Source of the DNA: Variovorax paradoxus_P
GTDB lineage: Bacteria; Pseudomonadota; Gammaproteobacteria; Burkholderiales; Burkholderiaceae_C
Direction: 5' to 3' (one strand)
Length of the DNA stretch: 64,000 bases
Assembly (NCBI RefSeq): GCF_050627025.1
Contig: NZ_CP192472.1
Below, in pieces: positions 1 to 7,528 of the stretch (positions are counted from its first letter, which is position 1; each line of letters begins with the position of its first letter). The notes under the pieces are model-generated. The model was not told the DNA's origin, did no database searches, and saw only the letters and a list, made by a program, of their open reading frames with translations. Position numbers and translations under genes: made by a program.

Positions 1-560
1 ACCCATGCGTCGACCGAGCCCTTTTCGAATGCGGCGCGCGCGTCGGCCGGCGGCAGGTAGACAAGGTTCAGGTCGCTGTACGCAAGGCCGTGCTTCTCGG
101 CCAGCTTGACGATGAAGTAGTGAACGTTCGAGCCCTTGTTGAGCGCGATCTTCTTTCCCTTCAGGTCGGCCACAGACTTGACGGCAGAGCCTTTGGGCAC
201 CAGCACCGCTTCCGACTGCGGGCGCTGCAGCGTGGCGGCCACATACGCCAGCGGCGCGCCTGCGGCCTGCGCAAAGATGGGCGGCGCCTCGCCCACGTCG
301 CCAAAGTCGATGGAGCCGACATTCAGCGCTTCGAGCTGCACCGGGCCGGCGGTGAACTCGGTCCACTTGAGCGACACGCCGAGCGGTGCGAGCCGTTTCT
401 CGAGCGTGCCGCGGCCCTTGAGAATGCTGAGCAAACCCTTCTGCTTGCCGATGCGAAGCTGGCGCGCAGGCGTTTGTGCAAGTGCGCCGAACGAAGGCAG
501 CGCAACAGCGGCGGCGACCCCCTGCAGCAGGCGGCGGCGCGGAATGAAGATCGAAGTCAT
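1..560 (-). CDS. ssuA: Aliphatic sulfonate ABC transporter substrate-binding protein, 3' end cut by window edge
   Basis: Periplasmic binding protein that delivers alkanesulfonates to the Ssu ABC importer. About 186 residues are visible. The start ATG at 560 opens an N-terminal signal with an arginine run (IPRRRLLQG) and an AFGALAQ-type cleavage region, close to a Tat signal. It is followed by the IGKQKG opening strand and the LNVGSIDFGDVGEAPP segment typical of the SsuA/NMT1 family. The C-terminal part lies outside the window. It is the last visible gene of a minus-strand run sbp-ssuE-small ORF-ssuA, and the neighbouring FMN reductase SsuE supports sulfonate rather than nitrate or taurine as substrate. 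Confidence 0.88.
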   Translation of the reverse strand, partial: MTSIFIPRRRLLQGVAAAVALPSFGALAQTPARQLRIGKQKGLLSILKGRGTLEKRLAPLGVSLKWTEFTAGPVQLEALNVGSIDFGDVGEAPPIFAQAAGAPLAYVAATLQRPQSEAVLVPKGSAVKSVADLKGKKIALNKGSNVHYFIVKLAEKHGLAYSDLNLVYLPPADARAAFEKGSVDAW

Positions 561-594
561 GAGGTTGTTCTTTCGAATGCGGGGAGCACCGGCC

Positions 595-729
595 TCAGGC
601 CGAGATGAAGCCGACGATGAGCGCAACTGCGGTGACGACGACCGTGCTGATGGCGAGGTCTCGCAACGCGTGCCAGATGGAACGGGGCGGCGTATCGAGC
701 GCGGAGTCTTCGGTGGCTACGGGGTTCAC
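595..729 (-). CDS. Small single-pass membrane protein between ssuE and ssuA (GTG start, 44 aa)
   Basis: A 44-residue frame starting with GTG at 729. An AAAGGA Shine-Dalgarno sequence lies about 8 nt upstream, which is the main reason to believe it. The N-terminal half is polar (NPVATEDSALDTPPRS), and the C-terminal half is a hydrophobic helix (ISTVVVTAVALIVGFISA). It ends 34 nt before the ssuA start and is collinear with the sulfonate genes, so it is probably co-transcribed. I do not recognise a family. A role at the membrane with the Ssu transporter is only a guess from context. Confidence 0.5.
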   Translation of the reverse strand: MNPVATEDSALDTPPRSIWHALRDLAISTVVVTAVALIVGFISA

Positions 730-828
730 GTGTGGGTTCCTTTGGGCAAAGCTGTCCCCTCGCCGCTTGTGGGCGAAAAAAAGGGAACGGAGATGGGCCG
801 GCTGAAGGCCGGATCGACGGGGGGCCCG

Positions 829-1413
829 TCAGACGCTACATCGCACCCGTGAGAACGGCACCGGCTCGAAACCGTGCGTGGCGGGCAGCTTCAGCCCTTC
901 GATGGCGAGCACCTCGACAGCCTCGTTGAGCCGCTCGGCAAGGTCGCCGTGCACCTGGTAGGCGTTCTCGGGCGTCAGCGTGATCTGCGAATCGGTTGCG
1001 TAGACACCCGGAAGAATGTGGCGCGCCGAAAGCGCATGAAGCACCGGCCGCAATGCGTAGTCGAGCGCAAGCATGTGATGCGGACTGCCACCGGTGGCCA
1101 GCGGCAGCACCGTCTTGCCCTTGAGCGCGTTCTGCGCGAGCAGGTCGAGAAAGACCTTCAGCACGCCGCTATAAGCCGCCTTGTAGACCGGCGTGGCCAC
1201 CACGACCACGCGTGCTTGCGCCACTTGCGCAATGGCGCGCTCGATGGCCGGATGGTTCCAGTCGGCCAGCAGCAGCGCCTCTGCGGGCAGATCGCGAATT
1301 GCGAGCCGCTCGATGCGCGCCTTGCGGCCGGCAAGCCGCTCGCCCACGGCCTCGAGCAAGGCGGTGGAACGCGACGGCGCCGAGGGGCTGCCAGCAATCA
1401 GGAGAACGGACAC
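829..1413 (-). CDS. ssuE: NADPH-dependent FMN reductase
   Basis: 194 residues, close to the usual SsuE length. It supplies FMNH2 to the SsuD monooxygenase, which releases sulfite from alkanesulfonates. The N-terminus has the flavodoxin-like phosphate-binding loop (LLIAGSPSAPSRST, residues 4-17). The middle carries the VVVATPVYKAAYSGVLK segment, which matches the flavin-contact region of the SsuE/MsuE family, and the GGSPHHMLALDYALRP region follows. It starts 21 nt after the sbp stop on the same strand, so sulfate and sulfonate uptake genes probably share a transcript. ssuD itself is not in the window and may lie beyond the left edge. Confidence 0.9.
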   Translation of the reverse strand: MSVLLIAGSPSAPSRSTALLEAVGERLAGRKARIERLAIRDLPAEALLLADWNHPAIERAIAQVAQARVVVVATPVYKAAYSGVLKVFLDLLAQNALKGKTVLPLATGGSPHHMLALDYALRPVLHALSARHILPGVYATDSQITLTPENAYQVHGDLAERLNEAVEVLAIEGLKLPATHGFEPVPFSRVRCSV

Positions 1414-1434
1414 GAGCGGCTTTCCTTGTTTGAA

Positions 1435-2460
1435 TTACTTGTAGATCTGGTCGAACGAGCCGCCGTCGGCAAAGTGCGCCTTGTCCGCCTTGGCCCAGCC
1501 GCCGAACGCTTCGTCGATGGTCACGAGCGTGAGCTTGGGAAACTGCTTGTCGTACTTGGCCTTGGCCTTTTCGGAGGTGGGGCGGTAGAAGTTGCGGCCC
1601 GCAATGTCCTGGCCTTCTTCCGAGTACAGGTACTTGAGGTATTCCTCGGCAACCGCACGCGTGCCCTTCTTGTCGACCACCTTGTCGACCACCGCCACCG
1701 TGGGCTCGGCCAAGATGGAAATCGAAGGCACCACGATCTCGAACTTGTCGGTGCCGAACTCCTTCAGCGCCAGGAAGGCCTCGTTCTCCCAGGCCAGCAG
1801 CACGTCGCCCACGCCGCGCTGAACAAAGGTAATGGTCGAGCCGCGCGCGCCGGTGTCGAGCACGGGCACGTTCTTGAACAGGCTGCCGATGAATTCCTTG
1901 GCCTTGGCGTCGCTGCCGTACTTGCGCTTGGCAAATTCCCACGCGGCCAGGTAGTTCCAGCGGGCGCCGCCGGAGGTCTTGGGGTTGGGCGTGATCACCT
2001 GCACGCCCGGCTTCACCAGGTCGCTCCAGTCTTTCAGGCCCTTGGGGTTGCCCTTTTTCACCAGGAACACGATGGTGGACGTATACGGCGCCGAGTTTTG
2101 CGGCAGGCGCTTCTGCCAGCCTTCCTTGACGACGCCGCCGTGGGTAACCAGCGCGTCGATGTCGCCGCCGAGCGCCAGCGTGGCCACGTCGGCGTCGATG
2201 CCGTCGATGATCGAGCGCGCCTGCTTGCCCGAGCCGCCGTGCGACTGCTTGATGGTTACGTCCTGGCCGGTCTTGGCCTTCCAGTATTTGGCAAAGGCGC
2301 GGTTGTATTCGACATACAGCTCGCGCGTCGGGTCGTAGGACACATTGAGCAGCGTCACGGGCCCGGCGCCTTGCGCAAACGACGGCAACGCTGTCAGGGC
2401 CATGGCACCGGCCACGCCGGCACCCAGGGAAAGCTTGATAAAGTCGCGGCGAACGCTCAT
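1435..2460 (-). CDS. sbp: Sulfate/thiosulfate ABC transporter periplasmic binding protein
   Basis: 341 residues. It binds sulfate (or thiosulfate) in the periplasm for the CysTWA importer. The signal peptide runs from MSVRRDFIKLSLG to a LPSFAQG cleavage region and contains an RRDFIK twin-arginine-like motif. The mature part shows the family hallmarks LLNVSYDPTRELY, KQSHGGSGKQARSIIDG and VTPNPKTSGGARWNYLAAWEFA (shortened here), and ends with PTSEKAKAKY...FPKLTLVTIDEAFGGWAKA. It is the first gene of the minus-strand sulfur run. A perfect palindrome lies about 40 nt upstream of its start. Confidence 0.93.
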   Translation of the reverse strand: MSVRRDFIKLSLGAGVAGAMALTALPSFAQGAGPVTLLNVSYDPTRELYVEYNRAFAKYWKAKTGQDVTIKQSHGGSGKQARSIIDGIDADVATLALGGDIDALVTHGGVVKEGWQKRLPQNSAPYTSTIVFLVKKGNPKGLKDWSDLVKPGVQVITPNPKTSGGARWNYLAAWEFAKRKYGSDAKAKEFIGSLFKNVPVLDTGARGSTITFVQRGVGDVLLAWENEAFLALKEFGTDKFEIVVPSISILAEPTVAVVDKVVDKKGTRAVAEEYLKYLYSEEGQDIAGRNFYRPTSEKAKAKYDKQFPKLTLVTIDEAFGGWAKADKAHFADGGSFDQIYK

Positions 2461-2495
2461 GGTGTCTTACTCAAAAAGGCATATCAATGAAGCTA

Positions 2496-2510
2496 CGTAT
2501 TCTGAATACG
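2496..2510. promoter_or_regulatory. 15-bp perfect palindrome upstream of sbp, candidate operator
   Basis: The sequence CGTATTC-T-GAATACG lies in the 137-bp divergent space between sbp and yggX, about 36 nt upstream of the sbp start. CATAT and ATATG flank it on either side. The half-site GAATACG resembles the GAATAAG repeats upstream of cysI, so a LysR-type sulfur regulator such as CysB is a reasonable but untested candidate. Confidence 0.4.
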
Positions 2511-2597
2511 ACATATGGAATCTGGAACGACCGAGTTCTCAGTTCTAAATAGCAAAATCAACTAAGCAACCGCTTTCCCCACCAGAGGCAATCAAAA

Positions 2598-2870
2598 ATG
2601 GCACGCATGGTTCAGTGCATCAAGCTCGGCAAAGAGGCCGAAGGGCTCGACTTCCCGCCCTATCCCGGGGATCTGGGCAAGCGCCTGTGGGAAAACGTGA
2701 GCAAGGAAGCCTGGGCCGCCTGGCTCAAGCAGCAGACGATGCTGGTCAATGAAAACCGGCTGAATCTGGCCGATTTGCGGGCCCGCCAATACCTGGCCCG
2801 CCAAATGGAAAAGCACTTCTTCGGCGAGGGCGCCGACGTGGCCCAGGGCTACGTTCCCCCCTCGAACTAA
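2598..2870 (+). CDS. yggX: Fe(2+)-trafficking / oxidative damage protection protein YggX
   Basis: 90 residues, the full length of the YggX family. It opens with MARMVQCIKLGKEAEGLDFP, including the conserved Cys7, and has the GKRLWENVSKEAW and RLNLADLRARQYL segments typical of this small helical cytosolic protein. It is associated with iron-sulfur cluster protection from oxidative damage; the exact biochemical role of the family is debated. The mnmC frame begins 7 nt after the stop, so the two genes are probably co-transcribed. Confidence 0.95.
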   Translation: MARMVQCIKLGKEAEGLDFPPYPGDLGKRLWENVSKEAWAAWLKQQTMLVNENRLNLADLRARQYLARQMEKHFFGEGADVAQGYVPPSN

Positions 2871-2877
2871 GACCGCC

Positions 2878-4719
2878 TTGGCCGCCGAGCCCGTCGCCTG
2901 GCGCGCCGACGGCGTCCCGTACAGCGAGCGCTTCGGCGACATCTACCACCCCGAAACCGGAGCACTGGCGCAGGCTCGCCACGTGTTTCTGGGCGGATGC
3001 AGCCTGCCCGGGGCATGGTCGGGCCGGCCGAAATGGCTGATTCTCGAAACCGGCTTCGGGCTGGGCCTTAACTTTCTGACAACCTGGCAGGCGTGGCGTG
3101 CGGATGCGAACCGGCCGCGCCTGCTGCACTTCGTCTCGATCGAGGCGCACCCCGTCGGGCCTGAAGACCTGTTGCGCGCCGCCGGGACTTACCCCGAACT
3201 GATGCCGCTGGCCAATGAGCTTGCCGCGCAGTGGCAGGGGCTGCTGCCCGGCTTTCACCGGCTGGCCTTTGACGCAGGCCGCGTGATGCTCACGCTGTGC
3301 ATCGGCGACGTGCAGCCGATGCTGCGGGCGCAGCGCTTCGAGGCCGACAGTGTCTTTCTCGACGGCTTCAGCCCCGAGCGGAACCCCGCCATGTGGTCGC
3401 CCGACACGCTCAAGGCCGTGTCGCGCTTTGCCCGCCAGGGCACCGGTATCGCGACCGGGACGTATGACCGAGCGGTGCGCGATGCGCTTTCGCAGAACGG
3501 TTTCCAGCTCGAAAGGCGGCCAGGCCTGACGCCCGGGCGCGACTGCCTGGCCGGCGTGTTCGCCCCCGCCTGGACGGTGCGCCGCCGCGGCCCAGCGCCC
3601 GAGCATGTCGAAACGCCCGGCCGCTGCGCGGTGATCGGTGCCGGGTTGGCCGGTGCGGCGGTCGCCGCCAGCCTTGCGCGTCGCGGGTGGCAAGTCACGG
3701 TGCTCGACGCGGCCGAGCGGCCCGCCGCCGGCGCTTCGGGTCTGCTAGCGGGCGTGCTGGCGCCGCATGTGTCGCCCGACGATGCCCTGCTCTCGCGGCT
3801 CACGCGTGCAGGCATTCGCGCCACCTGGCTGGAGTTGGAGCGCCTGCTGGAAGAAGGCCGCGACTGGCATGCCGGCGGCGTGCTGGAGCGCAGGCCCGAA
3901 GGCGACACACGCGTGCCTGCGGGATGGAACGAAAACGGCCCGAACGAGTCGTGGCCCGCGAGCGCGGCGCAGCTGTCGGGTGCCGGTTTGCCCGTCGATG
4001 CGCCCGCGCTCTGGCATGCGCGCGCCGGCTGGGTGCGACCCTCCAGGTTGATCGAAGCGTGGCTGCGAGAGCCGGGCATCGAGTTTCGCGGCGGCGCTGC
4101 CGTCTCACGGTTGGTGCATGGCGCGGCCGGCTGGCAATTGCTGGATGCCGCTGGCCGGTTGCTGGCCGAAGCCGACCGGGTGGTTGTTGCAGCGGGCTAC
4201 GAATCGGGCCGCTTCGCACCAACGCTTCCGTTGCAACCCGTGCGCGGCCAGGTCGCGTGGGGCCGCATGGCGGAAGACCTTGCATTGCCGGCCACGCCAC
4301 TCAACGGCGACGGCCATCTGATCGCCCATGTACCCACAGACGAAGACGCCCTGCTCTGGCTTGCCGGCGCCACCTTCGACCGCGACAGCACTGACCTGGC
4401 GGCTCAGGCAAACGACACCGAGGCGAACCAGGCGCGCCTGAAGCGCCTGCACCCGGGCGCCGCGGCAGCACTTGCAGCGGCTTTCGAGAGCGGCGGAGCC
4501 CAAGCCTGGGTGGGCATTCGTTGCGCCTCCGCCGATCGTCGCCCGCTGGTCGGCCCGGTGGGCGATGCGGGCCTGTGGGCCTGCACAGCGCTGGGTTCGC
4601 GCGGCCTCAGCTTTGCGGCGCTTTGCGCCGAGCTGCTGGCTGCGCATTGGCATGGTGAGCCGCTGCCGCTGCCCGCCAACCTGGCCAAGGCCCTCGGCAC
4701 TGCCAGAGCCGCGCTCTAA
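2878..4719 (+). CDS. mnmC: Bifunctional tRNA (mnm5s2U34) methyltransferase / FAD-dependent oxidoreductase
   Basis: 613 residues with a TTG start, 7 nt after yggX. It catalyses the last two steps of mnm5s2U synthesis at the tRNA wobble base: the C-terminal FAD domain removes carboxymethyl from cmnm5s2U, and the N-terminal domain methylates the resulting amine. The methyltransferase domain (about residues 1-235) has the SAM loop LETGFGLGLNFL and DSVFLDGFSPERNP. The FAD domain starts near residue 250 with VIGAGLAGAAVA and has the GASGLLAGVLAPHVS signature, ending with RPLVGPVG and ALGSRGLSFAALCAELLA. No ATG near the N-terminus would preserve the family-conserved start. Confidence 0.93.
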   Translation: MAAEPVAWRADGVPYSERFGDIYHPETGALAQARHVFLGGCSLPGAWSGRPKWLILETGFGLGLNFLTTWQAWRADANRPRLLHFVSIEAHPVGPEDLLRAAGTYPELMPLANELAAQWQGLLPGFHRLAFDAGRVMLTLCIGDVQPMLRAQRFEADSVFLDGFSPERNPAMWSPDTLKAVSRFARQGTGIATGTYDRAVRDALSQNGFQLERRPGLTPGRDCLAGVFAPAWTVRRRGPAPEHVETPGRCAVIGAGLAGAAVAASLARRGWQVTVLDAAERPAAGASGLLAGVLAPHVSPDDALLSRLTRAGIRATWLELERLLEEGRDWHAGGVLERRPEGDTRVPAGWNENGPNESWPASAAQLSGAGLPVDAPALWHARAGWVRPSRLIEAWLREPGIEFRGGAAVSRLVHGAAGWQLLDAAGRLLAEADRVVVAAGYESGRFAPTLPLQPVRGQVAWGRMAEDLALPATPLNGDGHLIAHVPTDEDALLWLAGATFDRDSTDLAAQANDTEANQARLKRLHPGAAAALAAAFESGGAQAWVGIRCASADRRPLVGPVGDAGLWACTALGSRGLSFAALCAELLAAHWHGEPLPLPANLAKALGTARAAL

Positions 4720-4862
4720 GCGCCCGCGTTGCCCACCGGCGCCAGCATGTGGTCGATCTTGCTGTCGCCGTAGATGCGCACCACTTCGGAAATCACGACC
4801 ATGTAGCCGTCGAGCCAACGGAAAGCCCCCGCTGGCCCCGCCGACACGTGAGAATGCACCGC

Positions 4863-5762
4863 ATGGCCATTCAGTACGACATTACGCACACCACCGTCTA
4901 CCGCTACAAGAAACCGGTGACCTTCGGGCTGCACCGCGTCATGTTTCGGCCCCGCGACAGCCACGACCTGCGGGTGCTTGCCACCGACCTGCAGGTGAGC
5001 CCGCAATCGTTCACGCGGCTCATCCAGGACCCGCATTCGAACTCGGTTGCGCTGGTGCAACCCATGGGCGAGGCCACCGAGCTGCGAATCGTTTGCTCCT
5101 TCACCATCGAGCACGTGCCGGCGCAGCAAGACCAGCTAGCGCTCGACCCGGCCGCCGAGTTCTTGCCCTTTGCGTATTCGGTGCAGGAGCGTCTCGACCT
5201 GGAGCACTATCTGCGGCCGCACCACGACGACGATGCAAACGGAACGCTCATCCGCTGGGCTCACCAGTTCCTGCACACCGACAAGCCCAACAGCACGCGC
5301 GAAGTGCTCACGCGCATGAACGCGCACATCGGCCAGAGCCTCGAATACAAGGCGCGCGACGAAGAAGGCACGCAAACGCCGCTCCAGACGCTGGCACTCG
5401 GCAGCGGCAGTTGCCGCGACTACGCGCTGCTGATGATGGAAGCCACGCGCCGCCTGGGCATTGCCACCCGTTTTGTCTCGGGCTACATCTACGACGCGGC
5501 GCTCGACCGCGCAGCCCAGTCGCCCGGTGAATCGATGACAGGCGCCGGCACCACGCACGCCTGGCTGCAGGCCTACCTGCCGGGCGTCGGCTGGCTGGCG
5601 TTCGATCCGACCAACAACCTCATGGGCAGCGGCCAGTTGATTCGCGTCGGCGTCACGCGAGACCCGGCGCAGGCCGCGCCGATCTCCGGCAGCTGGTATG
5701 GCGACGCCGAAGCCTACGACGGGCTGGAGGCCACGGTGGTGGTTACGCGCCGCAAAGAGTGA
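4863..5762 (+). CDS. Transglutaminase-like (papain-fold) family protein
   Basis: 299 residues from ATG 4863. An upstream ATG at 4854 is possible but has no spaced ribosome-binding site. The N-terminus (MAIQYDITHTTVYRYKKPV) and the beta-rich first half match the bacterial transglutaminase N-terminal region. The transglutaminase core has Cys in GSGSCRDYALLMMEA, His in TTHAWLQAYLPGVGW and Asp in FDPTNN, so the catalytic triad is complete. It is most likely a cytosolic cysteine protease or amidase-like protein, since no signal peptide is visible. The substrate is unknown. It is collinear with mnmC but separated by about 140 nt. Confidence 0.85.
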   Translation: MAIQYDITHTTVYRYKKPVTFGLHRVMFRPRDSHDLRVLATDLQVSPQSFTRLIQDPHSNSVALVQPMGEATELRIVCSFTIEHVPAQQDQLALDPAAEFLPFAYSVQERLDLEHYLRPHHDDDANGTLIRWAHQFLHTDKPNSTREVLTRMNAHIGQSLEYKARDEEGTQTPLQTLALGSGSCRDYALLMMEATRRLGIATRFVSGYIYDAALDRAAQSPGESMTGAGTTHAWLQAYLPGVGWLAFDPTNNLMGSGQLIRVGVTRDPAQAAPISGSWYGDAEAYDGLEATVVVTRRKE

Positions 5763-5961
5763 CGCCTCTGTGCACCGGCGTGGCACTGGTGTCGCGTACG
5801 AGATAGCAGCTACGGGAAACCCCGGAACGTTGCGCCCCGCAACGCCCCTACGCTGCGCCGCCGGTCCAGCGAAATAGCACGGTCGTTCTCTACGGCCTGG
5901 CCATGCAGCGCTGCGCCTGGCTTCTTCTTCCCAACGCCACAAGAACGGAGAGAGACATCCC

Positions 5962-7470
5962 ATGCATTCCGCGCGCCTGACACTCCTTGCCCTTGCAGCC
6001 AGCCTTGCCGTCGCATCCTGCGGCGGTGGTGGCGGTGGGGGCGGCTTTGCTTTCACCCCGCTGCCGCCGGCTCCGGCACCCGCGCCGCCCCCTCCTCCTC
6101 CGCCGCCCCCGCCGCCGCCCGAAGAGACGCGCCTGCAAGACAGCCGCAATTCATTCGCGCCCGCCGATGCTTCGGCCACCACCTTTGTGGCGCTCGCCGC
6201 GGCTGCCGGCGACACCGTCGACAACGCCACCACCAGCCGCTGGGCCGGCATGCTCGGCGGCGCGCAGTACCACGTCGAGGTGCCAGCCAACTGGAACGGC
6301 AAGCTCGTGATGTACGCGCACGGATACGCCGGTGACGTCAACCTGCTGAAGGTGAACGATCCGTCGATTCGCCGCTACCTCATCCAGAACGGCTACGCGT
6401 GGGCCGCATCGAGCTACAGCAAGAACTTTTACGACGTGCGCGCCGGCGTGGAAGACACCAACGCGCTGGCCCTGCAGTTCAACGCCATTGCCAAGGCCAA
6501 CGGCCGCGAGCTCGCGGCGCCTTCAAAAATCTACATTACCGGCCACTCGATGGGCGGCCACATCACGGCGGCAGCCATCGAGGACGAGGCCTACGCCACC
6601 GCCAACCACAAGGTGAAGTACAACGGCGCGGTGCCGATGTGCGGCGTGGTCGGCGACACCGAGCTGTTCGACTACTTTGCAGGCGCGCAGGTCGCGGCCC
6701 AGGCTCTTGCCGGGCTGCCCAAGTACCCCTCCGTCAACTGGCTGGACATCAGGACACAGGTCACGGGCACGCTGTATACGGCGTTTCCGGGCACGCCCAC
6801 GGCCACTGGCCTGAAGTTCGGATCGGTGGTGAAGAACCTCACCGGCGGCGAGCGGCCGATGTTCGACCTGGGCTTTACGCAGGGCGGTTCATTTGCCGCG
6901 GTGTGGGGCGTGTTCGGCAGCGACGGCACGGTCAACGGCATCTTGAACAAGAGCACGCTCGACACCAACCGCTTTACCTACACGATCGATGGCGATGTGC
7001 CGGGAACAACAGCGCTGAACGCATCGGTGCTAAAGCTCACCGCTGCGGCCGACGCCAACCGCCTGCGCACCGACGGCCTGCGCTGGATTCCCAAGGCCAA
7101 CGGCGAATTCAAGATTCCGGTGGTTACGCTGCACACGCTGGGCGACCTGTACGTGCCCTTCAGCATGGAACAGATCTACAACCAGCGTGTTGCGGCCAAG
7201 GGCAACAGTGCCTGGCTTGTGCAGCGCGCGGTGCGCGGCATATCGCATTGCGACTTCACGATTGCAGAGCAGGTCGAGGCCTTCGATGCGATGGTCAAGT
7301 GGGAGCGCGACGGCGTGAAGCCGGCGGGCGACGATGTGATTACCGCGGCCACGGTGGCAGACCCGGCCTATGGCTGCACGTTTACCCGCCCACTCGGCAC
7401 GGTGGACGAAAGCGGCACCAGCCAGGCAACGCGTCCGGGTGCGGCGGCGGCGCGCCCCTGCCCGCCCTGA
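5962..7470 (+). CDS. Secreted lipoprotein alpha/beta hydrolase with proline-rich linker
   Basis: 502 residues, preceded by GGAGAGAGA. The signal peptide ends in a lipobox-like LAVASC (Cys20). A run of eight glycines follows, then a Pro-Ala tract with 12 consecutive prolines up to about residue 53. The catalytic domain has the esterase nucleophile elbow GHSMGG (Ser196) and the oxyanion-region HGYAGDVN. The likely acid is in LGDLYVPF and the likely histidine in RGISHCDF. The protein is probably anchored at the cell surface or outer membrane with the hydrolase held away on the linker. It could be an esterase or a peptidase. A 7-bp hairpin (5829-5845) precedes it. Confidence 0.75.
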   Translation: MHSARLTLLALAASLAVASCGGGGGGGGFAFTPLPPAPAPAPPPPPPPPPPPPEETRLQDSRNSFAPADASATTFVALAAAAGDTVDNATTSRWAGMLGGAQYHVEVPANWNGKLVMYAHGYAGDVNLLKVNDPSIRRYLIQNGYAWAASSYSKNFYDVRAGVEDTNALALQFNAIAKANGRELAAPSKIYITGHSMGGHITAAAIEDEAYATANHKVKYNGAVPMCGVVGDTELFDYFAGAQVAAQALAGLPKYPSVNWLDIRTQVTGTLYTAFPGTPTATGLKFGSVVKNLTGGERPMFDLGFTQGGSFAAVWGVFGSDGTVNGILNKSTLDTNRFTYTIDGDVPGTTALNASVLKLTAAADANRLRTDGLRWIPKANGEFKIPVVTLHTLGDLYVPFSMEQIYNQRVAAKGNSAWLVQRAVRGISHCDFTIAEQVEAFDAMVKWERDGVKPAGDDVITAATVADPAYGCTFTRPLGTVDESGTSQATRPGAAAARPCPP

Positions 7471-7528
7471 GGCGCGCCCCGGGCCCGAACTGCCGAACCG
7501 GCACGTCGGGCCCGAAGGCTCGGGCGCT

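Noticed and set aside
756..790. Hairpin TCGCC-gcttgt-GGGCGA followed by A7 between ssuE and the small ORF
   Set aside because: It would need U's on the plus-strand RNA to terminate. The genes here read on the minus strand, where the homopolymer precedes the stem, so it is not a terminator for them.
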